Assembly: GCA_902766745.1 (NCBI GenBank)
Contig: CACXES010000052.1
Coordinates: 1 to 64,000, forward strand
Direction of reading: 5' to 3'
DNA length: 64,000 nt
Source of the DNA: an uncultured Ruminococcus sp.
GTDB lineage: Bacteria > Bacillota > Clostridia > Monoglobales > Monoglobaceae
A program made the position numbers and the translations under genes. Shown here piece after piece: positions 44,945 through 56,472 of the stretch. The first letter of the stretch is position 1, and each line of letters starts with the position of its first letter. Below the pieces are notes generated by a model. The model was not told where the DNA came from. It was given only the letters and a program-made list of their open reading frames with translations, and made no database searches.

Positions 44945-46321
44945 TTAACCCAAAAACTCCGTCTTATATTTTTCGATAAGGGCCTTAACCGTGTCATATG
45001 CCGGTCCGCCCGTCAGCTTTCTCTGATTTACGCAGGTATCAAGGGACACCGCCTCATAAAAATCCTCGGAAATCAAGTCCGAAAACTTCTTGAGCTCGTC
45101 CTCCGTAAGCTCATCTATCGCCTTGTTGTTTTCGATACAATACGCCACCATATGTCCCACAACGGCGTGCGCATCACGGAACGGAAGTCCCTTTTTCACG
45201 AGATAGTCCGCCGCATCAGTGGCGTTCGTAAAGCCTCCCTTCGCACCGCGGAGCATGGCTTCCTTCTTAACACGCATGGTCGAGAGCATATTCGCAAACA
45301 CAGGCAGACACATTTTAACCGTGTCAACCGCATCGAAAATCTGCTCCTTGTCCTCCTGCATATCCTTATTATAAGCAAGGGGAAGTCCCTTCATCATAGT
45401 CAGAAGCCCCATCAGAGAGCCGAAAACTCTGCCGCTCTTTCCTCTGACAAGCTCCGCCACATCCGGGTTCTTCTTCTGCGGCATAATGCTTGAACCGGTG
45501 CTGTACGCATCGTCAAGCTCAATGAATCCGAACTCGTTGGAGCTCCAGAGAATTATCTCCTCGGAGAGCCTCGAGAGATGCGTCATAATAAGCGACAGGT
45601 CAAACGCCAGCTCACACACAAAATCCCTATCGGACACACCGTCAAGACTGTTCAGCGTCACTGCGTCAAAGCCGAGCTTTTCCGCCACAAAATCACGATC
45701 CAAGGGATAGGTCGTCCCCGCCAAAGCGCCGCTGCCCAAGGGCATTACATTAAGTCTGCTGCGGCAATCGGCAAGCCGTCCGCAGTCGCGCCTAAGCATT
45801 TCGCAATACGCCATCAGATGATGCGCAAGGGTTATCGGCTGCGCCTTCTGCAAGTGAGTATATCCGGGCATAATCGTCTCGGTATTGTCCTCCGCCAGCT
45901 TCAAAAGTGCCTTTATCAGATTTTTCGTCATATCCAAAAGTTCGTCCGCCTCATCGCGCAGATACATTCTCAAATCAAGCGCAACCTGGTCATTCCTGCT
46001 CCTGCCGGTATGCAGCCGCTTTCCCACATCTCCTATCCTCGATATCAGAATAGTTTCTATATTCATATGTATATCCTCGGCGTCAATCTGAAATTCAACC
46101 TTGCCCGCCTCGATATCCTCTTTTATCTCACCCAAGGTTTTAACAATCAGCTCCGCATCTTCCTTGGGTATTATCCCCTGTCTGCCGAGCATTTCCGCAT
46201 GCGCCATGCTTCCGTTTATATCCTGCGCATACATTCTCTTATCAAAGCGTATCGACGAATTAAAATCGTCCACCATCGTATCCGTTGCCTTAGAAAAACG
46301 TCCGCCCCAAAGCTTTGCCAT
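44945..46321 (-). CDS. argH: Argininosuccinate lyase
   Basis: 458 residues. Cleaves argininosuccinate to arginine and fumarate, last step of arginine synthesis. The fumarase-superfamily signature is [15 protein letters not shown], with [15 protein letters not shown] and [10 protein letters not shown] as substrate loops. GAAGGAAG precedes the ATG. No argG adjoins. Confidence 0.97.
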   Translation of the reverse strand: MAKLWGGRFSKATDTMVDDFNSSIRFDKRMYAQDINGSMAHAEMLGRQGIIPKEDAELIVKTLGEIKEDIEAGKVEFQIDAEDIHMNIETILISRIGDVGKRLHTGRSRNDQVALDLRMYLRDEADELLDMTKNLIKALLKLAEDNTETIMPGYTHLQKAQPITLAHHLMAYCEMLRRDCGRLADCRSRLNVMPLGSGALAGTTYPLDRDFVAEKLGFDAVTLNSLDGVSDRDFVCELAFDLSLIMTHLSRLSEEIILWSSNEFGFIELDDAYSTGSSIMPQKKNPDVAELVRGKSGRVFGSLMGLLTMMKGLPLAYNKDMQEDKEQIFDAVDTVKMCLPVFANMLSTMRVKKEAMLRGAKGGFTNATDAADYLVKKGLPFRDAHAVVGHMVAYCIENNKAIDELTEDELKKFSDLISEDFYEAVSLDTCVNQRKLTGGPAYDTVKALIEKYKTEFLG

Positions 46322-46369
46322 AATTATCTTCCTTTCGTCTGCCGATTATCTTAAAATTATCAATTTATT

Positions 46370-46398
46370 ATTGTAGCACACCGCATCCCGCAGGTCAA
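46370..46398 (-). promoter_or_regulatory. Promoter of argH
   Basis: Minus strand: TTGACC (46393-46398), 17-bp spacer, TACAAT (46370-46375). The remaining 170 bp up to the hrcA promoter hold nothing I recognise. Confidence 0.7.
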
Positions 46399-46576
46399 GC
46401 CCCGATTTTTCGCTTCCGCCTCCTGCCTCCCTTTATTTTCGTTTCAAAGACGCAATATCCGCAGCCTTTTATGTGCAATTATTTGAATTATACCAAACAT
46501 CCGCCCTGTTTTCAATATATATTTTGAATAAATTCTACATATCTGTATTTATTTATAAAAAAATTACAAAAATCAC

Positions 46577-46605
46577 TTGACAAATTTTACAGAGAGTGTT
46601 ATTCT
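46577..46605 (+). promoter_or_regulatory. Promoter of the hrcA-dnaK operon
   Basis: TTGACA (46577-46582), 17-bp spacer, TATTCT (46600-46605), directly upstream of the CIRCE operator. Confidence 0.75.
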
Positions 46606-46618
46606 ATCAGTATAAGTT

Positions 46619-46645
46619 TTAGCACTCTATCGAGTCGAGTGCTAA
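46619..46645 (+). promoter_or_regulatory. CIRCE operator (HrcA binding site)
   Basis: TTAGCACTC (46619-46627), 9-bp spacer, GAGTGCTAA (46637-46645): the exact CIRCE consensus. HrcA bound here blocks the start of transcription; heat shock relieves it. Confidence 0.97.
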
Positions 46646-46668
46646 CAATCAAAAAAGGAGCTGATAAA

Positions 46669-47754
46669 ATGGCATTAGACGATAGAAAAAAAGCAATACT
46701 TCGTGCAATTGTTGAAAACTACATTACAAATGCCGAACCCGTCGGCTCACGCAGCATTGCGAAAAACACCAACCTTAACTTAAGTGCCGCAACCATTCGT
46801 AACGAAATGGGGGACTTAGAGGAGCTTGGCTATCTTACACAGCCTCACACCTCGGCGGGCAGAATCCCCTCCGGTTCGGGCTTTCGCCTTTACGTTGACT
46901 CGCTTATGGAGAAGTATCTGATGACCGCCGCCGAGCTTGAGCAGCTTAGGAGCGTAATGCTGAACAAGGTACGCGAGCTTGACAAAATCGTCAAGGATGT
47001 TTCTGCTGCATTTTCAAACCTCACCTCCCTGCCCACCTTCGGGATGCTCCCGTCGGTCGAGTCGGGAAGTATAAAAAGCATTAAGCTGGTCGGCATCGAC
47101 GAACGCACGATTATGCTTATCGTGTCGGATAATTCCGGACTTGTCAAGAACAAGCTCCTGCGGCTGAAGGAAGGCGTATCTCCGGAGGTTATCACTCAGC
47201 TTAACAAGGTCCTAAACGATAACCTGACAGGGCTTACCTCCTCCGAAATTAACCTCTCAAATATCATAGAGGTTCAGAACGCCGTGGGCGTAAACGTTGA
47301 AATACTGACCTCGGTTTTGGAGCTTGTGCATGAGGCGATTTCGGAGATTGACAAGCACGAGGTATATATGGAAGGAACAACGAACATACTTCGTTTTCCG
47401 GAGTACAACAACATTGACAAAATCCGTGAAATTCTCGAATTTTTCGACGACAAGGAGTCGCTGGACAGTATGGTTCGGTGTCTGCCTGCCGTGAGGGAGG
47501 GTGAGGTATCCGTCTTTATCGGCGATGAGAATCCCGCCGAGGAGCTTAAAGGCAATTCGGTTGTGTTGTCCGCCTATAAGGTCGGCAACGGAATGACCGG
47601 CATTATCGGCGTGGTCGGTCCCATGCGCATGGATTACCCGAGAGTTGTCAGCGGCGTCGGTGCCTTTGCACGGCAGCTTGAAAAAATGCTTGGCGAGCGG
47701 TTTAACACGTTGCCGATTGATGATAAGAAGAAACGGCCGCCGCAAACGGACTGA
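46669..47754 (+). CDS. hrcA: Heat-inducible transcription repressor HrcA
   Basis: 361 residues: an N-terminal winged helix (about 1-75, ILRAIVENYITNAEPVGSRS and LSAATIRNEMGDLEELGYL) and a C-terminal GAF-like domain. It represses its own operon through CIRCE. The ATG at 46669 follows AAGGAG; the frame starts earlier but would overlap the operator. Confidence 0.96.
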   Translation: MALDDRKKAILRAIVENYITNAEPVGSRSIAKNTNLNLSAATIRNEMGDLEELGYLTQPHTSAGRIPSGSGFRLYVDSLMEKYLMTAAELEQLRSVMLNKVRELDKIVKDVSAAFSNLTSLPTFGMLPSVESGSIKSIKLVGIDERTIMLIVSDNSGLVKNKLLRLKEGVSPEVITQLNKVLNDNLTGLTSSEINLSNIIEVQNAVGVNVEILTSVLELVHEAISEIDKHEVYMEGTTNILRFPEYNNIDKIREILEFFDDKESLDSMVRCLPAVREGEVSVFIGDENPAEELKGNSVVLSAYKVGNGMTGIIGVVGPMRMDYPRVVSGVGAFARQLEKMLGERFNTLPIDDKKKRPPQTD

Positions 47755-47761
47755 CCGGCAC

Positions 47762-47817
47762 AAGATAAAGCAATACAAAGATAAAGTGATACAGAGATAG
47801 AGTGATACAGATAGGAG
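47762..47817 (+). repeat. 16-bp tandem repeat between hrcA and grpE
   Basis: Three 16-bp units (47762-47777, 47778-47793, 47794-47809) and a partial fourth that becomes the grpE ribosome site GATAGGAG. Successive units drift by one to three bases. Confidence 0.88.
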
Positions 47818-47826
47818 ATTTAGATT

Positions 47827-48441
47827 ATGGCAAAGAATCACACCGAGGACAAGGAAGAAATAAAAAACGAGCACAGCACCGCCGAAGCCGAGGAAAGCAC
47901 AAGCTCTCCCGAGGCGGCTGACACCTCTGCGGATTCGGAAAACAGCAATCCGCAGGAGCCTTCGGAGGCTGAAGGCACCGAAGCTGAAAAGAAGGATTCC
48001 GAGTTGGAATCCGCACTGTCTCAGGTGGCAGGGCTTTCCGACAAGCTTATGCGTACTGCGGCGGAGTTTGACAATTACAAAAAGCGTACCGCAAGGGAGA
48101 AGGACGAGTATTACAAAAACGCAGTATGCGATACAATAGCTCAGCTTCTTCCCGTGCTTGACAATCTTGAGCGTGCGGTAAGTGCCGCCGAGAATGCCGG
48201 CGAGACCGGAAGCGTACTGGACGGCATAAAAATGGTGCAGAAGCAGTTCTGCGACGCCCTGACCTCCATCGGAGTTGAAGCGATTGACGCAATGGGCAAG
48301 GAGTTCGACCCCGAACGCCACAATGCGGTTATGACCGGCGAGGGCGGCGACAAGGAAAACACCGTTATAGAGGAATTCCAAAAGGGGTATCTCTATAAAG
48401 ACAAAGTAATCCGCCACTCGATGGTTAAAGTTAGCAATTAA
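47827..48441 (+). CDS. grpE: Nucleotide exchange factor GrpE
   Basis: 204 residues: an acidic, low-complexity N-terminal tail (about 1-60, Glu/Ser/Ala), a long coiled coil (about 60-110), then the beta domain with YKDKVIRHSMVKV at the end. GrpE releases ADP from DnaK. AGGAG from the tandem repeat precedes the ATG. Confidence 0.95.
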   Translation: MAKNHTEDKEEIKNEHSTAEAEESTSSPEAADTSADSENSNPQEPSEAEGTEAEKKDSELESALSQVAGLSDKLMRTAAEFDNYKKRTAREKDEYYKNAVCDTIAQLLPVLDNLERAVSAAENAGETGSVLDGIKMVQKQFCDALTSIGVEAIDAMGKEFDPERHNAVMTGEGGDKENTVIEEFQKGYLYKDKVIRHSMVKVSN

Positions 48442-48465
48442 TTTATATTTAATGCAGTTAAATAA

Positions 48466-50334
<1,869 letters not shown>

Positions 50335-50343
50335 ATACTAAAT

Positions 50344-50382
50344 CAGGAGGAGAGCGGCCGCAAAGCGGTCACTCTTATCCTG
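50344..50382 (+). other. Intercistronic hairpin between dnaK and dnaJ
   Basis: CAGGA (50344-50348) pairs with TCCTG (50378-50382), enclosing GAGAG/CTCTT and CCGC/GCGG. No T tract, so it more likely affects mRNA stability or dnaJ level than termination. Confidence 0.45.
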
Positions 50383-50402
50383 CTGTAAGGGGCATATGTA
50401 TA

Positions 50403-51548
50403 ATGGCAGATAAAAGAGATTATTATGAGGTGCTTGGCGTTGACAAAAGCGCCTCGCCCGATGAAATAAAAAAGGCTTACCGAAAGCTTGCAAAGAAATA
50501 CCATCCCGATCTAAATCCCGATGATAAGGAAGGTGCCGAGGCAAAATTCAAGGAGGTCACCGAGGCATATGAGGTTCTGAGCGACCCCGGAAAGAAGCAG
50601 CAGTATGATCAGTTCGGTCATGCCGCCTTCGACCAGACTGCCGGCGGCGGTTACGGCGGAGGCTACGGCGGCTTCGGCGGCTTTGACGATGTAAGCGATA
50701 TATTCAGCAGCTTTTTCGGCGGCGGCTTCGGCAGAGGCTCGCAAAACCCCAACGCACCCAGGCGCGGCAGAGATATAACTCAAAATATAGACTTAAGCTT
50801 TGAAGAAGCCTGCTTCGGCACGGAAAGAGAGATCACTGTCAACCACCTTGAAAAATGTGACCAATGCGGTGGAAGCGGTGCCGCCCACGGCACTTCTCCC
50901 ACCACCTGTCCCACCTGCCACGGCACAGGTCAGGTCAAGACTGTCCAAAGAACGCCTCTCGGAAACTTTCAGAGCGTTCGTACCTGTGACACCTGCGGAG
51001 GAAAGGGTACTATTATCAAGGAGCCGTGCAGTGCGTGCGGCGGCAGAGGCAGCGTTCGCAGAGGAAAGAAGGTTCGCGTAAAAATCCCTGCCGGTATCGA
51101 TAACGGACAGCAGGTATATGTCAGAGGCGAGGGCGACGCAGGCACAAACGGCGGCGCAAACGGTGATATGATACTAAGCATCAGAGTTCGCTCTCACAAG
51201 CTTTTTGTAAGACAGGGCTATGACATTCTCTGTGACTATCCCATATCCTTTGTTCAGGCAACCCTCGGCTCGGAAATACAGGTTCCGACCATAGACGGTA
51301 TGGTTTCATACAACGTCCCCGAGGGCACGCAGACCGGTACGGTGTTCCGCTTGAAGGGCAAGGGCGTGCAGAAGCTTAACTCCTCTCAGCGCGGCGACCA
51401 GTATGTAACCATAAAGATTGAAATTCCGAAGGGACTTTCGGAGCATCAGAAGTCCATTTTGAGGCAGTTTGACGAGAACGTCGATCCCTCGAAATATAAG
51501 CAGAGAAAAAGCTTTTTTGAAAAGCTAAAGGATTATTTTAATAACTAA
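50403..51548 (+). CDS. dnaJ: Co-chaperone DnaJ (Hsp40)
   Basis: 381 residues: J domain (1-70) with the HPD motif in [10 protein letters not shown], a Gly/Phe-rich linker (about 75-120), four zinc-finger repeats ([32 protein letters not shown]), then the C-terminal substrate-binding domains. Stimulates DnaK ATPase. AAGGGG is 10 nt before the ATG. Confidence 0.97.
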   Translation: MADKRDYYEVLGVDKSASPDEIKKAYRKLAKKYHPDLNPDDKEGAEAKFKEVTEAYEVLSDPGKKQQYDQFGHAAFDQTAGGGYGGGYGGFGGFDDVSDIFSSFFGGGFGRGSQNPNAPRRGRDITQNIDLSFEEACFGTEREITVNHLEKCDQCGGSGAAHGTSPTTCPTCHGTGQVKTVQRTPLGNFQSVRTCDTCGGKGTIIKEPCSACGGRGSVRRGKKVRVKIPAGIDNGQQVYVRGEGDAGTNGGANGDMILSIRVRSHKLFVRQGYDILCDYPISFVQATLGSEIQVPTIDGMVSYNVPEGTQTGTVFRLKGKGVQKLNSSQRGDQYVTIKIEIPKGLSEHQKSILRQFDENVDPSKYKQRKSFFEKLKDYFNN

Positions 51549-51551
51549 CAT

Positions 51552-51583
51552 ACGAAAACGCAGATTACCGCTGCGTTTTTCGT
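51552..51583 (+). terminator. Terminator after dnaJ
   Basis: AAAACGCAG (51555-51563) pairs with CTGCGTTTT (51571-51579), followed by further Ts. Confidence 0.75.
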
Positions 51584-51614
51584 CATATCTTGTGTGAATT
51601 TAAAGGAGTACACT

Positions 51615-52574
51615 ATGGAATGGATAAAGGCGACAATAACCACTACCGCCGAGGGCATTGACCCTGTTTCCGGGCGGCTTTTGGAGCTTGGCATAAGCGG
51701 AATTGAAATCATTGACAAGGACGATTTTACCGAATTTCTTGAAAACAATCGTAAATACTGGGACTATGTGGACGAGGAGCTTGAACGCCTCAAGGACACT
51801 GATACACAGATTACCTTCTATCTCTCCTGCGGTGCTGCAGGGCTGGAACAGCTAAGTGCTGTCTCGGTATCAATGGCGGCACTGCACGCAATGGACAGCG
51901 AGGGTAGGTACGGCACTCTTGATATAAAGCACGAAAACGTTGCCGATGAGGACTGGTCGGAAATCTGGAAACAGTATTTTCACCCCCTTCCCGTCGGAGA
52001 GAAAATCTTAATTTGTCCCGAATGGGAGAATGCCGAAAACGCAGACGGCAGAACGGTTTTCACCGTAAATCCCGGTATGAGCTTCGGCACGGGTTCGCAC
52101 CCAAGCACAAGATTTTGCTTAGAGGAGCTTGAAAAGTATGTTAAGCCCGGCTGCTCCGTCCTTGACCTTGGCTGCGGCTCGGGAATTTTGTCGATTACTG
52201 CGCTGCTGCTCGGAGCGGAGAGTGCCTGCGCCGTGGATATCGACCCAAACGCAACCGATGTCGCATACTCTAATCTTGAGCTGAACCACCTCCCCCGAGA
52301 GAGATATACCACCTACGCCGGCGACATCACTTCAGATGCGGAGCTTCGCAAAAAGCTCGGCAAGCACGATGTTGTACTTGCGAATATCGTTGCGGATGTA
52401 ATCATTGCCCTTGCGCCGTATGTGCGCTCGTTTATGAAGGAAGGTGCAGTCTTTATCTGCTCGGGCATAATTTTGGAAAGACTTGACGAGGTTATGTCTG
52501 CCCTTACCGACAACGGTCTTAAGATAATCGGAACGAAAAAGGACAATGACTGGGCGGAAATTACCGCCGAATAG
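51615..52574 (+). CDS. prmA: Ribosomal protein L11 methyltransferase
   Basis: 319 residues. Trimethylates L11 with S-adenosylmethionine. The N-terminal L11-recognition domain starts MEWIKATITTTAEGIDPV; the SAM loop is VLDLGCGSGILSI, preceded by GMSFGTGSHPSTRFCLE. The ATG at 51615 follows AAAGGAG. prmA-rsmE after dnaJ is the common Firmicute order. Confidence 0.95.
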   Translation: MEWIKATITTTAEGIDPVSGRLLELGISGIEIIDKDDFTEFLENNRKYWDYVDEELERLKDTDTQITFYLSCGAAGLEQLSAVSVSMAALHAMDSEGRYGTLDIKHENVADEDWSEIWKQYFHPLPVGEKILICPEWENAENADGRTVFTVNPGMSFGTGSHPSTRFCLEELEKYVKPGCSVLDLGCGSGILSITALLLGAESACAVDIDPNATDVAYSNLELNHLPRERYTTYAGDITSDAELRKKLGKHDVVLANIVADVIIALAPYVRSFMKEGAVFICSGIILERLDEVMSALTDNGLKIIGTKKDNDWAEITAE

Positions 52575-52592
52575 GCAGACAGGAGCGAATAA

Positions 52593-53336
52593 GTGAGAAG
52601 ATTTTTTACCGAACCGGAAAACATAAAGGACGGCAGTGCCGAAATTTTTGAGGATGCGGCGCATATCACAAGAGTTCTCAGGATGAACATAGGTGATGAA
52701 ATACTTATATTTGACGGCAGCGGAACCGAGTATACGGCACGGCTTGTCGAGATTGCGGAAAAACGCTGTCTTGCCGAAATTCTATCGTCAGAAAAATCCG
52801 CACAGGAGCCGCAAACAAGGGTGGTTATATATCAATGTCTGCCCAAATCCGGAAAGATGGAGAGTATTATTCAAAAATCCGTGGAGCTGGGCGCATATGC
52901 CATAGTTCCCGTTGCGTCGGAGCGTTGCGTCACAAAGCTTGACGGCGGCAAGCGCGAAGCCGAAAAGCTTAAACGCTGGAACAAGGTGTCTGTTACCGCC
53001 GCAAAACAGTGCGGCAGAGGTATTCTGCCCGAGGTCAGAAGTTGCCTTAGCTTTAAAGCCGCCGTCGGCGAGCTTAAGGACTGCGGCTTGGCACTTATGC
53101 CGTATGAGGTTCTGGGACATGATGGTGTTTCAAACCTAAAGGATATTCTGAAATCCTCCGATGCGGAAACAATCGGCGTGATAATCGGCCCGGAGGGCGG
53201 ATTTTCGGATGCGGAGGCAAGGCTTGCCGAGGACTGCGGAATTACCTTTGTCGGCCTCGGCAGACGTATTCTCAGGACGGAGACGGTCAGCTCCGCAATG
53301 CTTTCAGTAATTATGTACGAAAAAGATGAAATGTAA
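52593..53336 (+). CDS. rsmE: 16S rRNA m3U1498 methyltransferase RsmE
   Basis: 247 residues, SPOUT fold. N-terminal PUA-like part (MRRFFTEPEN, HITRVLRM) and the knotted SAM site IGPEGGFSDAEARLA with GRRILRTETVSSAML. The start is GTG at 52593 with AGGAG 7 nt upstream. 18 bp after prmA. Confidence 0.95.
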   Translation: MRRFFTEPENIKDGSAEIFEDAAHITRVLRMNIGDEILIFDGSGTEYTARLVEIAEKRCLAEILSSEKSAQEPQTRVVIYQCLPKSGKMESIIQKSVELGAYAIVPVASERCVTKLDGGKREAEKLKRWNKVSVTAAKQCGRGILPEVRSCLSFKAAVGELKDCGLALMPYEVLGHDGVSNLKDILKSSDAETIGVIIGPEGGFSDAEARLAEDCGITFVGLGRRILRTETVSSAMLSVIMYEKDEM

Positions 53337-53364
53337 AATACAAAAATAAGAGAAGGAGAGAAAA

Positions 53365-53856
53365 ATGAAGAAGTCACAGAAAATTGCAAAAATGAACGCA
53401 AAAAAAGCAGCACGCAAGGAGCGCCATGACCGAAAAGAGCATTTGACAAACCGCTACATGCTTGATTTTACCTATGGAATCCTCGGAATCATAATAATTC
53501 TGATTATCCGTTCGCTGTACAGCGGTTCTGCCTTGGTTTACATGGATACGGCAATGTGGATTTTGTTCGGTGTTCTCGCCGTTGCCGCTGCCGCAATGAT
53601 TATTGTCGGCAAGCTTAAAGAGCATCCGCGCCTTAAAAACTACGGTATACTTATCGGCGTGTGTGCCCTGTTTGCACTTTGGTTCGCTCTGTTCAACAAG
53701 ACACGCATGGTGCTTGAAGCCGCAGTGCGCGCCGTAAGCGGCAATGCTCAGCTTTCCGTAAGCTCCTACTGGAACTTCAGAATCCCGATAATTGCCATCG
53801 CCGCATATCTCGTGATAGGCTTTGTCGTATACATGATACGGGTTTCGAGAAAATAA
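53365..53856 (+). CDS. Predicted membrane protein, unknown function
   Basis: 163 residues: a strongly basic N-terminus (about 1-30, Lys/Arg/Ala) then four hydrophobic helices near 34-54, 60-82, 93-110 and 135-158. No family recognised. AAGGAG precedes the ATG; 28 bp after rsmE, likely the last gene of that group. Confidence 0.7.
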   Translation: MKKSQKIAKMNAKKAARKERHDRKEHLTNRYMLDFTYGILGIIIILIIRSLYSGSALVYMDTAMWILFGVLAVAAAAMIIVGKLKEHPRLKNYGILIGVCALFALWFALFNKTRMVLEAAVRAVSGNAQLSVSSYWNFRIPIIAIAAYLVIGFVVYMIRVSRK

Positions 53857-53869
53857 GCATTAATATGCA

Positions 53870-53909
53870 AACGACCGACAGGGTTTCGCCCATGTCGGTC
53901 GTTAATTTT
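53870..53909. terminator. Bidirectional terminator
   Basis: AACGACCGACA (53870-53880) pairs with TGTCGGTCGTT (53893-53903) around a GGGTTTCGCCCA loop that can itself pair. T/A runs on both sides serve the converging genes. Confidence 0.9.
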
Positions 53910-53914
53910 ATAAG

Positions 53915-54562
53915 CTATTTTATCAACAGAGCCTTAAGCTCATCTGCGGTTTTTGCCAAGGCGTCCGCTCCTGCCGCCTTAAGCTCCGCTTCGCCTCTGA
54001 AGCCCCATGTTACACCGACGGTAAAAACTCCTGCCGCCTTGCCAAGCTTAATATCCACATCGGAGTCGCCTATGTATACCGTTTCCTCCTTGGATACGCT
54101 GTATTTTTCAATTAAGTACAGCAAAGCATCCGGCGCAGGCTTTGTCGGGAATCTTTCACTCTGTCCGATTATCTCGGTGAACAGCTCCGAATCAAACAGC
54201 TTTTCCGCAATCTCGCAGGCCTGTGTGTGCGGCTTATTCGATAATATCGCACGCTTTATATCAAGCCTTCTCAATTCCTCCGCAAGCTCAACCATTCCGT
54301 CATAGGGCGCAGTTTTAACACAGCAATTATTAAGATAGTCGGCATTATAGTATGAAATAAGCCTTTCAAGCTCCTCATCTCCGGCATCGGGAATCGCACG
54401 CTTGCACAAAACCCTCATTCCGTCTCCGACCATGCGGCAATAATCCTCCTCGGCATAGGGCTTATGCCCCAGTTTTTCAAGGGAGCGGTTCATCGCCGCG
54501 GCAATATCCCCCAGAGAGTTTACAAACGTTCCGTCCATATCGAACACACACAACTTGTACAT
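53915..54562 (-). CDS. HAD-family phosphatase (phosphoglycolate phosphatase-like)
   Basis: 215 residues. HAD motifs: FDMDGTFVNS (nucleophile Asp), AILSNKPHTQ, Lys in FPTKPAPDA, and VYIGDSDVDIKLGKAAG. The cap is helical (subclass IA), as in Gph/PpaX. Exact substrate not deducible. 16 bp downstream of a second HAD gene, so the pair is probably co-transcribed. Confidence 0.88.
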   Translation of the reverse strand: MYKLCVFDMDGTFVNSLGDIAAAMNRSLEKLGHKPYAEEDYCRMVGDGMRVLCKRAIPDAGDEELERLISYYNADYLNNCCVKTAPYDGMVELAEELRRLDIKRAILSNKPHTQACEIAEKLFDSELFTEIIGQSERFPTKPAPDALLYLIEKYSVSKEETVYIGDSDVDIKLGKAAGVFTVGVTWGFRGEAELKAAGADALAKTADELKALLIK

Positions 54563-54578
54563 TTAAAATTCCTCCCAC

Positions 54579-55229
54579 TCAGTTATTCAGTAAAAATTTA
54601 TACATATCATCAACGGTATCAGCTATATAATCGGCACCCGCTGCTTCAAGCTCACCCGGCTCTGCGTACCCCACTCTGACTCCAAGGCAGGTAATACCGC
54701 ATGCCGCCGCACCCTCAACGTCGTTTTTTCTGTCTCCGACCATAATTATCCGTGATTTGTCGGGGCTTCCAAGCTCCTCAACGGCTCTATCTATTACCTC
54801 CGCCTTGGTTCCGCGTCTGCCGTCAAGCTCCGCACCGACCACCGCATCAAAGTATTCTGAAATCCCGTATTCCTCGATTATTTTCTTTGCAAACACATAG
54901 GGCTTGGAGGTTGCAAGTGCAATCCCCCTCCCGTCCTCCTTGAGTCCCTTCAGCATCGGGTCAACACCGTCCAGCAGGCGGTTTTCACGCCAGCCTATCG
55001 TTTCGTACCGCTCGCGGTACTTATTGACCGCCATCCATCCCGTCTCTGTATCAAAGCCGAACATATCCCTGAATGAATCAATCAGAGGCGGCCCGATCAC
55101 AGGGGTCAAATCCTCCTGCCGCGCCTCTATTCCGAAATGCTCAAGAGCGTACTTAAAGCAGCGCGTTATCCCCTCATACGGGTCGGTCAAAGTTCCGTCC
55201 AAGTCAAACAGTATATACTTATATTTCAT
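54579..55229 (-). CDS. HAD-family hydrolase
   Basis: 216 residues. Motifs FDLDGTLTDPYEGI, LATSKPYVFA and IIMVGDRKNDVEGAAACG fit the Gph/PpaX-like group. It resembles the downstream HAD protein in length and layout, suggesting an old duplication. The ATG is 11 bp after the yhbY stop. Substrate unknown. Confidence 0.88.
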   Translation of the reverse strand: MKYKYILFDLDGTLTDPYEGITRCFKYALEHFGIEARQEDLTPVIGPPLIDSFRDMFGFDTETGWMAVNKYRERYETIGWRENRLLDGVDPMLKGLKEDGRGIALATSKPYVFAKKIIEEYGISEYFDAVVGAELDGRRGTKAEVIDRAVEELGSPDKSRIIMVGDRKNDVEGAAACGITCLGVRVGYAEPGELEAAGADYIADTVDDMYKFLLNN

Positions 55230-55240
55230 GGCAGATCACC

Positions 55241-55528
55241 CTAAAGCTCTATTACCGGGTTGTTTGTGGATCTGCGGTAGAGGACAAATTTACTGCCTAT
55301 CACCTGTACCGGCTCCGCTCCGAGGCTCTCGGCAAGCTCGTCTGCCGTCTCACGTACGTCCAGCAGAGAGCTGTCAAGAACGTGAACCTTAATAATCTCC
55401 CTCGCCTCAAGAGCGTCATCAAACTGCCGTACGACATTCTCCGTTACGCCGTCCTTGCCTATCTGATAAAGTGCCGGCACTCCGTTTGCCGCTTTTCTGA
55501 GCATTGCTCTCTGTTTTCCTGTCAGCAT
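55241..55528 (-). CDS. yhbY: Ribosome assembly RNA-binding protein YhbY (CRM domain)
   Basis: 95 residues, a single CRM domain: MLTGKQRAMLRKAANG, the GxxG-like YQIGKDGVTENVV, and SKFVLYRRS. Associates with pre-50S particles. The ATG at 55528 follows AGAGGT; upstream in-frame codons lack a ribosome site. Confidence 0.92.
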   Translation of the reverse strand: MLTGKQRAMLRKAANGVPALYQIGKDGVTENVVRQFDDALEAREIIKVHVLDSSLLDVRETADELAESLGAEPVQVIGSKFVLYRRSTNNPVIEL

Positions 55529-55656
55529 GATATACCTCTTTTCCAAAATAAAATTATCCGATAAAACGTTTCCATGCGGCAAGTATGCCCTACTCTCCGT
55601 CATGGCAACAGTTTAACCGATGCATAAATAAATATTCCGAAATCCGCCGCATATTG

Positions 55657-55690
55657 CAAAAATCCCCGCGGTGAAACAGACACCGCGGGG
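55657..55690 (-). terminator. Terminator of rpsF-ssb-rpsR
   Basis: CCCCGCGGTG (55664-55673) pairs with CACCGCGGGG (55681-55690); TTTTTG follows on the minus strand. Confidence 0.9.
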
Positions 55691-55730
55691 AAAGCCGTGA
55701 ATTTTCACAGCATACATTCAATATCACTCA

Positions 55731-55979
55731 TCAATCGGATGTATAGGGCAGAAGCGCAATCTGTCTTGCCCTCTTAATCGCAACAGTGAGCTGACGCTGA
55801 TGCTTTGCACAGCAGCCGCTGATTCTCCTGGGGAGGATCTTGGCACGGTCTGTCACATATCTTCTCAGCTTAGCAACATCCTTATAATCGATGTGATCTA
55901 CTTTATCAACGCAAAAAGCGCAAACCTTTCTCTTGCTTCTTCTTACGCGGGGTCTTTCAACCTTCTTTTCTTCAGCCAT
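55731..55979 (-). CDS. rpsR: Ribosomal protein S18 (zinc-type)
   Basis: 82 residues. [21 protein letters not shown] is the S18 core. It retains Cys pairs (VCAFC and GCCAKH), the zinc-binding C+ form rather than the zinc-free variant. Last of rpsF-ssb-rpsR. Confidence 0.96.
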   Translation of the reverse strand: MAEEKKVERPRVRRSKRKVCAFCVDKVDHIDYKDVAKLRRYVTDRAKILPRRISGCCAKHQRQLTVAIKRARQIALLPYTSD

Positions 55980-56003
55980 TTTGTTTCGCCTCCTTTAAAT
56001 TAA

Positions 56004-56468
56004 TTAAAACGGGAGATCATCGTCAGTGTCAAGCAGGGGTGAAAAATCATCATCCATATCTGCCGGCATCTGCGGAGCAGGTGCCGCCGCAGGCGCAGGC
56101 CGCGAATTTCCGCCGCTGTACGGTGCGGACGGATATGCACCGCCGCCCTCCTGGCTGCGCTTGGACTCGCCGAAGCTTACCTCGCTTGCAACAACTTCCG
56201 TCGCGTAATTCTTTTTACCGTCCTGACCTTCCCAGCTTCTGGTCGATATACGACCGATAACAATAATCATCTTGCCCTTTGAAAAGTAATTGCTGACAAA
56301 TTCAGCAGTCTTGTTCCAGGCAACACAATTAATAAAATCCGTTTGTCTGTTCTCACCGTAGCCATTGTCTATGGCAATCGAGAAGCTGCAGACCGGAGTC
56401 CCCGTCCCCGTATGCCGAAGCTCCGGATCTCGGGTAAGACGTCCCATTAATATCGCTTTGTTAATCAT
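56004..56468 (-). CDS. ssb: Single-stranded DNA-binding protein
   Basis: 154 residues: OB fold (about 1-105, NKAILMGRLTRDPELRHT), a Gly/Pro/Ala-rich linker, and the acidic tip DTDDDLPF that recruits replication partners. Between the S6 and S18 genes, its usual place. Confidence 0.96.
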   Translation of the reverse strand: MINKAILMGRLTRDPELRHTGTGTPVCSFSIAIDNGYGENRQTDFINCVAWNKTAEFVSNYFSKGKMIIVIGRISTRSWEGQDGKKNYATEVVASEVSFGESKRSQEGGGAYPSAPYSGGNSRPAPAAAPAPQMPADMDDDFSPLLDTDDDLPF

Positions 56469-56472
56469 GATA

